Assembly: GCA_001662425.1 (NCBI GenBank)
Contig: BDDC01002273.1
Location: 1 to 14,622, forward strand
Length of the DNA: 14,622 bases
Source: Chlamydomonas sphaeroides
Lineage: Eukaryota; Chlorophyta; Chlorophyceae; Chlamydomonadales; Chlamydomonadaceae
Direction of reading: 5' to 3'
Position numbers and translations under genes: made by a program. The notes below the pieces were generated by a model. It was not told where the DNA came from. It was given only the letters and a program-made list of their open reading frames with translations, and made no database searches. Below are positions 1 to 8,889 of this stretch, in pieces. Within the stretch, counting starts at the first letter, position 1; every line of letters begins with the position of its first letter.

Positions 1-40
<40 letters not shown>
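1..40. repeat. Poly-G tract at the window edge
   Basis: The first 40 bases are uninterrupted G, followed by G-rich sequence made of GGGG/GGGCGG blocks to about base 130. It is either a real homopolymer or G-quadruplex-prone tract, or a sequencing or assembly artefact at a contig or gap edge. Nothing in the sequence separates these. Confidence 0.9.
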
Positions 41-41
<1 letters not shown>

Positions 42-528
42 GGAGCAGGAGGGGCGGGGTGGAGGGGCGGGGCGGGGCGAGGGGTGGAGGAGCCGGCGGT
101 GCAGGGCGGAGGCAAGGGGCGGGGTGGGCGGCGACCCGCGGCGTTCGCAGCGGCGGCCAGGCATGTGTGGCAGGCCGGGCTGTTGCATGCGATGGGGGAT
201 GGGGCGATGCCGTGCGTGGCAGCTGGCGGAGGCGGAGGGACAGAAGGTGCGGGGACCCAGGGTGGGTGGGTGGGTGAGCGGGTGTGCGCATGCTAGCTGG
301 CATCACGGGCGTCGTGCGGCGTGGGTATCGCTCGGCAGGTAGTGCAGGAGGATGGATGAGCGCACAGCGGGAGTGCTGGGGAGCCCGCGAGGGAGCGCAA
401 GGCAGGCAGCCGCAGCCGGGGAGCGGCGCGCGGCGCAGGCCAGAGGCCCCACACGACTGCGCATGGCAGCCTGCTGGGGTCGGCAGCGGCTGCGGTGGCG
501 TTGGCGATCGCGGTGGCTGCTGCTGCGA

Positions 529-600
529 CGGTGGCGGTGGCGGTGGCGGCTGCGGTGGCGGTGGCGGTGGCGGTGGCGGTGGCGGTGGCGGTGGCGGTGG
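529..600. repeat. Hexanucleotide array (CGGTGG)12
   Basis: Twelve consecutive 6-base units CGGTGG, with one variant unit (CGGCTG) at 547-552. The last eight units, 553-600, are perfect. Flanking sequence from about 491 contains degenerate copies. In the overlapping open frames it gives Gly, Arg-Trp or Thr-Ala repeats, none of them convincing as protein. It is a minisatellite prone to length change. Confidence 0.95.
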
Positions 601-1458
601 AGGCCCCGCGTGGGCACGCACACGGGCAGGGGCGCGGGCAAGGCCGGTGGCGGGTGCGCTGACTCCAGCCGTCGGGGCGTCGTGCACATAGAAGGGGCGG
701 TGGCGTGGGTGCGGGTGCGGGCCTAGGCGTACGTACGGTCACGGCTGCGGGCGCGCCGGGGCAGCCATGCGCTGGCAGGGCCGGGGCCGGGGGCTGCGGT
801 GAGAGGTAGAGGCGCTTGCTTGGCGGCCCTGCCTGACGAGTGCGTCGCGCCTTGCAACGGCAGCGCAGCGTGCGGCAACCCAGCCAACAACCTGCCACCT
901 CATCCTCGCGCCGCCCCAACACTGCGCGCAACCGGCGCTACGCCAGCAACCCCAACGCCACACCACGCCACGCCGTCTGCGCCTTGGCCCCGGCACACAG
1001 CCCCAAAACGCCCCAGCCCCGCTACTCATCACCCGCGCAATGTGCCGAGCAGAGATCTGTCCCTGCAGCCAACCCGCTCGGATCCCATCCACGCTGCTTC
1101 TTCGATGCCGGCAGCCCGCTTATCATGCGGCGTCAGGCCAATCTGCGGCCCCCAGCAACGACAGCCGCATCGGCCCACATAGACCGCAAGCAACGACGGC
1201 CGCGCCCGACATGAAGGCAACCGGCCCCCTCCCCAGCCCCACACACCCAACGCGCCATCAACACCCAGGGCGTGCCGTGCGGAGAGTGCTACTCTCTGCT
1301 ACCTAGCGATGAACACACACGGGGTTCTGTTCTACCGAACACTGGAACACACGCACTCGCTCGCACCCCGCAGGTCGAACCGTACCGGCCCACACAGACC
1401 GCCGCCATGACCCCCAACATGGCCGCACCAACGCACCCCCCGCAGTCGCCGCCGGTAG

Positions 1459-1530
1459 CCTACCCCACCGCCTACCCCACCGCCTACCCCACCGCCTACC
1501 CCACCGCCTACCCCACCGCCTACCCCACCG
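1459..1530. repeat. Tandem 12-mer array, six perfect copies
   Basis: The unit CCTACCCCACCG is repeated six times without mismatch, then decays into CCTCCAACG. The unit length is a multiple of three, so the overlapping plus frame reads as Ala-Tyr-Pro-Thr repeats. Nothing around it supports translation. Confidence 0.95.
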
Positions 1531-1775
1531 CCTCCAACGCTACGCCTCCTGCCCACCGCACCGCACCCCGGCCTACTCTATTTCGGCTCCCAAAGTTGAA
1601 CACCCCGGCCTACGCCGCCAAGGCCAACACACGGCCACGCCCTCCTGCCCCGGGCTGCCACGGCAGCACCCACACGCCTGCATGTCCGCCAGTCCCCTGC
1701 GTCAGTCCATGTGGAACTCCCACCGCGACTGCGGTGCTGCCTTCCCCCCTCCTCCGGGTGCGGGGTGCCGCCGCC

Positions 1776-4700
1776 TCAGGGCGTGTTCCAGCCGTCGCCG
1801 CTGCGGCCGGCGGGCGGGTGGCCCGGCGACGGCCGCTCGTGACCCACGGGACGCCCGGCGCTGTGGGTCCCCGCGCCCTCGCGGTCGGGCGCACGCTCTG
1901 CCTCGACGGGCTTGGGGCCGCCCCCGAACATGGACTTGTAGGCGTCCTGCGCGGCGAGCAACGGGTGGCCGGTGGCAGGCGCCGGTTGCAACGCGGATTC
2001 CTGTGGTCTCTGTTCCTCTCCTGGCATCCTTCTGGTTGTAATTGGAAACCCGGCTTCCTGGAGGGCACGCACGCACCCGACCAGCCCCCATTTGCCCCAT
2101 TCGCCCCATTGGCATCGGTGGTTGCTATCGGCTGGCCCCCTCACCTGCAGCCGCTGCACCCCCGCTTTGACGGTCTCCGCCAGTCCGTCCCCCACCAGCG
2201 CCCGCTGCCACTCGCCGCCGCCGCGGCCGGGCGACCCGGTGCCGCCGCCGCCGCCGCCGCCGCCCACCTCCGGCGGCGGGCCGCCGCGGCTGCCTGCAAA
2301 AAGGGCCCGTGCACGAGGGGAAGGCGAACGCCGTGGCCGTAGGTTGCGGCTGAAGGGTGCCTACCAGTACACATCCCGCCCTACCTTCCTGCGCAGCGCC
2401 TCGTCCCGTGCGGCGGCCCCGAGCCCCCACACCCCCAGCGCAAACCCACCTCGCGACCCCACCCCGCGACCCCACCCGCCTTCCCTAGACCCCACCCAGC
2501 TCCCCTGGCATGCGCAGGTCGTAGCCCCCAACATGCACTCGCAGTGGCCCCCCCATCCCGCCCCTCCCCTTCCCGCCCCTCCCCTTCCCGCCCAGGCCCC
2601 AGGCCCTCACGCCCCCATACGTACGCACCCGGCTCCCGCGGCGTGCGCAGGCCGTAGTCGGCCCCCATCTCGCCCTTGGGCCGGAACACGCCTGGAGCAG
2701 AGGCGAGGGCTTGGGTACAATCAAGCGCTGCTCCTCAAGGGCATACGGGCGCCCCTCCGGCCCCCTCCCCCTTCGCAACGCACCACGGCTAGCGCCCCGC
2801 CCGCTGCCACACGGCTCCGGCACAGGGCTGGTACACGGCTGCGGCACACACTCGCTGGGCCCACCCCCTTGCGCCCGCCCCCCTGGGCCGAGGCACGCCC
2901 ATGCGCCACGGCGCCGCGCAGCAGGCACCGCACACACGCCACGTCGGTAACCCACACATTGGTACGCTGGCTGGGCGGGCCGGGGACCGAGTTCTTTCCC
3001 GGCGGCGCTGGGTTTCGTTCCCCCACGGGTGCACCTGGACGCACCCCTGCTTCGTATGCACGACCGGCGCGTCGTCAACCCAGGACGTGCCGCGCGGGTC
3101 GCGCTGCTTAGCGCCCCTATTCCTCAACACACGTCATGTCGCGGCCCACCCCACCTCCGAAGCCGCCCAGCTCCGGCATGTCGTCCGTGGGCCCTCCACG
3201 GCGCGCCTGCTCGCTGCTGGTGCCCGCCACCTGGGCGTCCTGGCGAGCCACCTGCATGGTGCGGGGATGCATCATGTGTGGGGCATGGTGTGTGAACGCA
3301 TGGGTTGGCCCCGGTGGGGCGGCGTGCAGAGCACAGCGGCATGGCTGCACGTTGCCGTCCCTTCCGGCCCCCCAACCCCAAACTGACACACACTCTGCGC
3401 TTCGCTACCGCACCCAAAGGGCGCACCTCACCGCATCCCCTCTGCGCACGGCCGACGCGCCACTCTACTCGGGGCGTGCTGTGCCGCGCGTGGGCTCAGT
3501 TAAACTTAACACTTGAACACACGTGCCGCTGCCCCTGGCCCCACCCCGCCCTGTCCACGCCCACCTGCTCCGCGGCGCGCTCCGTGGTGGTGCCCACCCC
3601 CACGTCCTGGCCGTACGGCGAGGGCTGCTGCTGGTACACGAACTTGACGGCGGTGTTGCTGTGGGCCGCCTCGGCCGCCTCGGGGCTGGTGGGGGAGGGG
3701 CAGGGGCAAGGGGGGGAGAGAAGGGTCAGGGGCAAGGGGGCAAGAGGGGAGTGCCACGAGGGCCAGGAGGCGGGGCCACGGCGGCAGCACCGCCTGGCAG
3801 TCAACGCCGCATCGAGCGGGCGCTCTTGCCCCGGCAGTGAGGCTGCCGCGCCCCTGGCGGCCAGGAAACCGCAAGCAAGCACAGGCGCGGGCCGCGGCGG
3901 GCGACGTGCAGGGCCGCCGTTGCCGTTGCCGTTGCCGTTGCCGCCGGGGCGCAGCACCCGCGGCGGTGCGAAGGCGCTCGCGCCCCCAGCACCTTCCCGC
4001 GGCGCCGTCTTCCAACCCCCACCCACCCCGCCAGGATGGCCTCGGCGCTCTTGCCGCTGCCGTGCCGTATGGTCATGCGCGCCGCCTCCTCCGCCTCGGC
4101 CGGGTCGGAGTAGGTCTCGCGACCGCCGGTGCGGGTGGTGGGGTCGGGCGGGGCGTCGGGCGAGCGCGCGGGCCAGCCGGGCAGTTGCTCCTGGGGGTGA
4201 GGCGGGGGAGCAGGGGAGGGCCAGGGGGAGCGAGCTTCGAGATGCGGCATGGGGGGCTCTGGGGTTGTGTTGGCGGCTAGCCGTGGAGCGTGGGCTTGGT
4301 GCCCAGGCCCCCCTTCCCCCCGCCGCTGCAGTGCCGCAACGGTCCCCCTCGCCCTTCCCTCCCCCCTCCCCCCCCGCCCGCGGCCCTGCCTGGTCCACGG
4401 AGCGCGCGCGCGGCAAGTCGCCCACACGCGGCCGGGGGTGCTCGCTGCCCCCGTCGCCGGCGCTGCCGCTGGCGAAGCCCGCCGCCGAGGCGCCGGCACC
4501 GCGCAGCGTGGCAGCAGCACTCGGCAGCAGCCCCCTGCCGGCAGCAGCAGCAGCAGCAGCAGCAGCAGCGCCGGCGACAGCAGCAGAGGCGGCGGCCTGC
4601 GCGGGCGGGCGGCCGGGGGAGGCGAAGGCCGCGTCAGCGACCGGTGGGTCAGACGGCAGCTTGCCGAGGCGCCGCCGCGGTCTTTGTGGGTGCGGCCCGG

Positions 4701-4890
4701 GTCGCTCCCGCCCTCTTGAGCGGCGGTGCTGAAGGCCGTGCGTGCACAGGCGAGGCGACCCAGGAGTGGAAGTGGTCGAGGGAGGGGGATGCGCGCCCCA
4801 GCCGAAGTCGGCGCCTACCGGGCTCGGCTGCGCGCGGGCCGCGGCCGCAGCGGCCCGGGCGCTGCTCAGCAGCTGCCCTCCGGCACGCAT
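1776..4890 (-). CDS. Unrecognised spliced gene; predicted organelle-targeted protein of about 469 aa
   Basis: Proposed complement join: 4890-4819, 4728-4390, 4190-4027, 3685-3565, 3251-3150, 3103-3045, 2970-2936, 2691-2629, 2537-2496, 2449-2385, 2267-2145, 2000-1776. All joins keep frame and end at TGA. Exons 1-5 and 12 are well supported by GC-rich third positions and mostly good splice sites. Exons 6-11 are tentative: two introns are only 46 bases, three acceptors are GAG, and exon 11 also has a stronger acceptor before 2293 in a different phase. The N-terminus MRAGGQLLSSARAAAAAARA lacks acidic residues and resembles a mitochondrial, less likely plastid, presequence. An Arg-rich stretch and a ten-Ala run follow. 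The middle (residues ~138-285) is hydrophilic, with segments such as MTIRHGSGKSAEAIL and NTAVKFVYQQQPSPYGQD. Exon 10 encodes a short hydrophobic stretch, GFALGVWGLGAAAR. The tail has eight Gly, then KSMFGGGPKPVEAER. I recognise no domain and assign no function. Confidence 0.68.
2238..2262. repeat. Trinucleotide run encoding poly-Gly
   Basis: About eight consecutive GCC triplets on the plus strand read GGC on the minus strand. They give an eight-Gly run at the start of tentative exon 11 of the unrecognised gene, just before TGSPGRGGGEWQRALVGDG. Confidence 0.85.
4541..4567. repeat. (GCA)9 trinucleotide repeat inside an exon
   Basis: Nine perfect GCA triplets on the plus strand are GCT codons on the minus strand. 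With a following GCC they encode a ten-Ala run in exon 2 of the unrecognised gene. The length probably varies between strains. Confidence 0.95.
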
Positions 4891-5979
4891 TGCGGGAGCG
4901 GGGGGCGGTGCTGGCGTCGAATGCGGAGCGGGCTTGGGTCGGCAGTCGGCACAGGTGTGCTCGTTGTTCGAGTTGTTGCAACAAAGGCTCAGCGCGGTGC
5001 GTCTCGCAATGCAGTGTGCAATCGTCTGTAGCAGCAGCGTCGCGTCGACTGACGTCTCTAATGTACACGGCCGCGCTCTAATGAACCGAACCGTGCATCG
5101 GCGCAGCGCGGCATTCTCGCCAGGAAACCCGCCCGCGTGTCACGCGGCATCGCAGCCCCGGGCCCCGGCACTGCCCCCCGACACGCCCGGCCCGGCGGGC
5201 CCCCGTTGCCTGCAGCGCACACCAAACGCCGCAGCGAGGGGGCCGCACGCCCGGCCGCAGCGCCGCGCGGCGCGCTCCTCCCACGCCCCGCCTTGCCACT
5301 GCGCCGCCCTCACTATCGCAGGGACGCCGCGGGCCGTCCTCCGCCTCTAAGAAAGCCGCAGCCGCAGCCACCTCCCGCGCCAACGGCGGCGCCATCCCAA
5401 GCACCACCTTCCTGCCTGTCTGGCCAGCCCGACCGCTTGACCGCACGCGCTTACGGCCTGCTCGGCCCTCGGGCCGTTTCCTTGGCTCCGCACTCCTACG
5501 GCAACCCAACACAGTGCCCCACTGCCTGCCTGCACTAATCCCCGCCGCGACCGCTCCGCTCAGCAGCCAGCGGCGCCTGCCTGGCCTGGCTGCACACCGG
5601 CGCGTGCAGACGCCGCGGGCCGCCCCTCGCGGCGACGCGGCGCCGCCACAGCCGCCTACTTGCCCAACCTGCGCCTAACCCCAACGAACAGCACACCCCG
5701 CCCAGCGCTCGCAGCGCCGCTTTCTCCCCCTCCCCCGAGGCCCCCAGCCGCAGCCTCCGGCCCGCGCGCTCCCGGCCGCTCGCCGCTGGCAGCACCGCCG
5801 CACGTACGTCGCCCAAGAGGCCACGGGCGCCCCCGCACCGCCCTGCACTGCGTCATGCTTTCCCCCCTCCCCCACTCCACATCTCCCCCACTCCACATCT
5901 CCCCCACTCCACATCTCCCCTCTCCACATCTCCCCTCTCCACATCTCCCCTCTCTCCGCTCGCCCGCTCCCCTGCCGCC
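4891..5979. other. Intergenic: PNO1 3' UTR and 5' flank of the next minus-strand gene
   Basis: This lies between the PNO1 stop (5980) and the ATG of the downstream minus-strand gene (4890). Sequence at about 4950-5110 is less GC-rich than its surroundings and is the likeliest place for that gene's promoter and 5' UTR. No TATA box is obvious. No TTACA or TTTATT (minus-strand polyadenylation signals) was found for PNO1. Overlapping open frames on both strands look like GC-rich noise. A minisatellite occupies 5875-5951. Confidence 0.6.
5875..5951. repeat. 15/16-mer minisatellite in the PNO1 3' flank
   Basis: Five tandem units share the core CTCCACATCTCCCC. The first two are 16 bases, ending in CA (5875-5890, 5891-5906). 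The last three are 15 bases, ending in T (5907-5921, 5922-5936, 5937-5951). The array lies 28 bases beyond the PNO1 stop codon, so it is probably transcribed in the PNO1 3' UTR as a purine-rich GGGGAGATGTGGAG repeat. Confidence 0.93.
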
Positions 5980-8889
5980 TCAAGAGTCGTTGAGGCGCGA
6001 GCAGGTGGAGCGCAGCTTGGAGTAGACCTTGCTGGCGGGCGAGCCCAGGATGAGCGCGCACAGCGCGTCGCGCGCGACGCGGATGTTCTGGAAGGAGCCC
6101 AGGATGTGGATGCGCGTGTCCGCCAGCACGATGCGCGTGCGGGTGGCGTTCTCAATCGTGAACTTGGTCTTGCCGTCCTGCGGGTGCGGCGGGGAGGCGG
6201 GTGCGGAGGGCTCGTGAGGGCGGGGGTTGGAAGCGGGGCGAAGGGCGGGCGTGGCGCGTGAGGGACGCGGGGGAGGATGGGGCGTTCGGCTGAGCATTGT
6301 GACGCGGATGATGCAGAGAGGCAGGGGCGGGTGGTGGGCGCCTGCGGCAGCGATCCCCGCTGCCAGGCCGGCCCCCCCCCCGGTGCGGTGCGACGCACAC
6401 CGCTCCGTTGCGCCCGTCGCCGCGCCGGCCTGGTGCTGCGGCTCTGGGAGCCAGGGTGCATGCCCCTCACCGGCGCTGCTTCGCAGGCCCCTGTGCCCTG
6501 TCGCGCCCCACCTCACCTGCACCCCTGCCCCCCCTTGCCCATCACCATCCTGCCCCCGCCCACAGCTCGCGCCGGCCCCTCCCCTCCCCCCCCATCGCGT
6601 CGCACCGCGCCCTTCCTCGCCCACCATCGCCACCTTGCCCGCCAGCCACCCTCCCTATGCCTGGCCCCCGTGCGACCCACCTTGCCCCTGCCGCCCTCCC
6701 CCTCCCGCCCTCCCTATGCCTGGCCCCCGTGCGACCCACCTTGCCCGCCAGCCGCCCGATGCATCGCGACAGGTGCTCGCCGCGCAGCGTCTGAGGGCAG
6801 TACGGAGGGCGGAGCGGGGCGTGAGGGGGGCGTCAGGCGGGGCAGCCACCAGGGAGCAACGAGGGGTTGCGGGGGAGCCAGCGGCCTGCCGCAGCGGTGC
6901 AGGCGAGCCGTGGCGGCGGCAGCTCAGCCCGCTGCTGAGGATGAGGATGCTGCTGCGGTGGCCCCTCAGGTGGCCCCCCGGTTCCACCGCGCGAGGCCAG
7001 CGGCCGGAATGGCCCATGCGCTGGCGGCCCCAGTGCGCCGCCTGCTGCCTCGGCCGCCGCTGCCGAGCGGCCGCTGCCGCAGCGGCACACGGTGCTGCCA
7101 CGCAGCGCTGCTGCTGCTGCTGGTGGTGGTGGTGGTGGTGGTGGCGGTAAAGAGGGTGCTGTTGCTGCTGCTGCCTCATTGCTGCTGCTGCCTCGTTGCT
7201 GCTGCTGCCTTGTTGCTGCTGCTGCGGCCGCTGCCGTGTGACGCTGTATGCACGCATGCCGCCTGCCCAGCCCCCTCAGCCTGCCGTCGTCGTTGCCCCC
7301 ACGCGTAAGCCCGGTCGCCCAGCCGCAGCACCCACCAACCTTTGCGCCCTGCCCCTGCCCCTGCTGCCCGCTTGCTGCTTGTGCCAACTCCTACCACCAC
7401 AGCTGCCGCAGCCGCTACTGCTGCTGCCCCTGCTGCTGCCGCATTCTGCAGCCCAAGCTACTGGGGATAGCACGCCTGCGTTGCTGCCGCTGCCTGCCGC
7501 CCGCCACAGCGCGCCGTGTCCCCGCCGCTGCCTGGCCCGCACCTTGACGTCCTTGATCTCAAAGCACTCCACGTACAGGTCGTCCAACCGCAGCAGCGCG
7601 ATGGCGTCGCGCACCTCGAAGCCTGGCGGGTCGTTGGGGCGGGCAGGAAAGGGGGGTGACAAGGGATAGTTGGCCGCGGTGGGGGTGGGTGGGCAGGGGC
7701 GCCTCGTGCGGTGTGGACTGGGGGCTGAGAGTGGAGCGCCCAGGGCAGCGTGCGTGGGGAGGCCCTGGGCTCGCGGCAGGGCAGGGCAGGGACGCTGGCG
7801 CAATGCCCAGGGCCCAGGGCACTGGCCACCAGCAGCACGGACTGCCCGGGCGGGCGCTGTGCTCGCGGGCTGGCGGACGCGTCACTGCAGCGCCGCCTGC
7901 GCTGGGGGCGAGGCGGCGGACCGGACCGGGCGGCGCAGGGCTATCGGGCCCACCGGGCCCGCGGCAGCCGTAACCGTGGGCGGCGGCGGCGGCGGCGGCG
8001 GCGGGGATGCACTAGCGTTCGGCCAAACGCCACGGAGCACATGCGCCCATAACTGCATCTCGCGCGGAGACAGCCGCGGGGAAGCTACCGCGCCATGCCC
8101 TGGTCGTGGCAGCTGCTGCTGCCCGTGCGTTGGCCCCCGCCAGCAGCGGCCGCACGGGTCCTTGGGCTGCTTGCCGCGACTCAGCAGCCGGCTGCACGCC
8201 CGGGCAGCCGAGCGCGACCGTGCCGATGCCGGTGACATGTTTTGGAGCTGGGAGGAGCGCCTACGCTGGTGCTGCAAGCCCTCTGCGAAAAGGGCCGTGC
8301 GCGCCTGCGCTTGCGCTGGGCCGCGGCGCTCACCCAGCAGGTACGCGTGCACGAAGTCCGCCGCTTTTTGCAGCGCGTCCGTGGCCACAGTTTGCGGCGT
8401 TGTCTTGATCTCAACCTGATGCGCAGGAGTGCACGTGGGCGGCAGGGCCCGTTGGTGGGCGTTGGCCGGCGGGCGCGGCGTGGCTCCGACACCCATACCG
8501 CGAGACGCCCCTCCGCCCCCGCTGGCCTCCCCCGCGGAGCACCTGTACCTCCCGGTACCTAGAACCCTGCGTCGAGTCTGATGGAGTAGGTTAGCCACGC
8601 TGCGCCGGCGCACCTTCTTGGTCTTTAGGTTCATCCGCATGTCCAGCTTGAGGTTCTCCGTAACCGGCTTGTAGAGCTCCAGCCAGGCCGTCTTGAGCGG
8701 AGTCATGCGGTGCTGCGGGACCGGCACACGCCGGAACTCGACCTTGGCATCGCCGCCGGCCTGCTTCTCGTTTGATAGCGGCGCGAACTTGGGCTTCTCA
8801 GGCAGCGGCCCAGGTTCATCTGCATCCATAGCATCTAGCCCTACTTCCTTAAGCGGCGCTTTGCGCGCATTCCGGTCGGCTTTGGGCAT
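5980..8889 (-). CDS. PNO1: PNO1/DIM2, KH-domain 40S ribosome assembly factor (partner of NOB1)
   Basis: Complement join: 8889-8614, 8415-8334, 7622-7543, 6790-6740, 6177-5980. The product is 228 aa. All four introns are GT..AG and every join rebuilds the family sequence. An in-frame TAG at 8928-8926 precedes the first ATG. The N-terminal ~45 residues are variable. Then come FRRVPVPQHRMTPLKTAWLE, NLKTKKVEIKT, KAADFVHAYLLGF and ALLRLDDLYVECFEIKDVK, which form the degenerate first KH-like domain. GEHLSRCIGRLAGKDGKTKF, ENATRTRIVLADTRIHILGS and ALILGSPASKVYSKLRST form the canonical KH domain. In yeast and human this protein binds the 3' end of pre-18S rRNA in nucleolar and cytoplasmic pre-40S particles, helps recruit the dimethylase, and restrains the NOB1 nuclease until final cleavage. 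The length is slightly below yeast and human, and the C-terminus ends NDS, a residue or two early. It is head to head with CK1. Confidence 0.97.
6178..6739 (-). other. PNO1 intron 4 with duplicated 5' splice-site sequence
   Basis: A 562-base intron between the KH-core exon and the last exon. It is C-rich on the plus strand and holds two further copies of the exon 4 donor region (listed separately). I see no conserved exon or RNA gene inside it. Confidence 0.85.
6631..6753. repeat. Direct repeats spanning the PNO1 exon 4/intron 4 boundary
   Basis: A 39-base sequence at 6649-6687 is repeated identically at 6708-6746. The right copy contains the last bases of exon 4 and the donor (AAG then GTGGGTC on the minus strand). 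A third, partial 17-base copy at 6631-6647 matches 6737-6753 and also carries the AAG/GTGG junction. The region therefore has three near-identical splice donors. Confidence 0.93.
6791..7542 (-). other. PNO1 intron 3 with microsatellites
   Basis: A 752-base intron. It contains (CTG)5 at 7108-7122, (TGG)8 at 7121-7144 and a 17-mer array at 7162-7227. The long open frames across it on both strands are products of these repeats (poly-Gln, poly-His, poly-Leu, poly-Val) and are not genes. Confidence 0.85.
7162..7227. repeat. 17-mer tandem array in PNO1 intron 3
   Basis: Four units start with TTGCTGCTGCTGCC and differ only in the last bases (TCA, TCG, TTG; the fourth is partial), at 7162, 7179, 7196 and 7213. 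It follows (CTG)5 and (TGG)8 at 7108-7144. It is a CTG-rich, slippage-prone tract. Confidence 0.9.
7623..8333 (-). other. PNO1 intron 2
   Basis: A 711-base intron. The donor is GGTGAGC after the codons for AYLL. The acceptor is CCGCCAG before the codons for FEVRDA, and the glycine codon between them is split. It holds a (CGG)8 run at about 7981-8004. No internal exon, RNA gene or other feature can be supported. Confidence 0.85.

Larger units (their letters stand above)
41..1775. other. Gene-poor low-complexity region, probably including the 3' UTR of the minus-strand gene at 1776-4890
   Basis: I see no exon here that I can support. Open frames exist on both strands, but they are rich in Arg/Pro/Ala/Gly, have no consistent codon bias and show no recognisable family. 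About 840-1680 is strongly strand-asymmetric: the plus strand is C and A rich with few G or T. It carries a 12-mer array and dispersed degenerate units such as a 17-mer at 1171-1187 that recurs with one mismatch at 1386-1402. The right part presumably holds the 3' UTR of the gene ending at 1776. No TTACA (minus-strand TGTAA, the usual chlorophyte polyadenylation signal) was found. Confidence 0.6.

Noticed and set aside
293..931. 212-codon minus-strand frame with Thr-Ala repeats
   Set aside because: It is built on the CGGTGG hexamer array; the rest is Arg/Pro-rich with no family signal.
1459..1530. CRISPR-like array
   Set aside because: The units are directly adjacent with no spacers, and the genome is eukaryotic.
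1272..2342. 356-codon plus-strand frame with Ala-Tyr-Pro-Thr repeats
   Set aside because: The repeats come from the 12-mer array and the second half is antisense to the last exons of the minus-strand gene. No domain or codon bias supports it.
3305..4732. 475-codon plus-strand open frame
   Set aside because: It lies opposite the minus-strand exons of the unrecognised gene. Its content is Arg/Pro/Ala/Ser low complexity, and the minus strand gives better codon bias and splice-consistent exons. In DNA this GC-rich, stop codons are scarce in every frame.
6227..7308. Long plus-strand frames of about 307 and 343 codons
   Set aside because: They are antisense to PNO1 introns and exon 4, and are dominated by CTG/TGG microsatellite translation.
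7670..8419. 249-codon plus-strand frame
   Set aside because: It runs across PNO1 intron 2 and antisense to exon 2, with no recognisable product.
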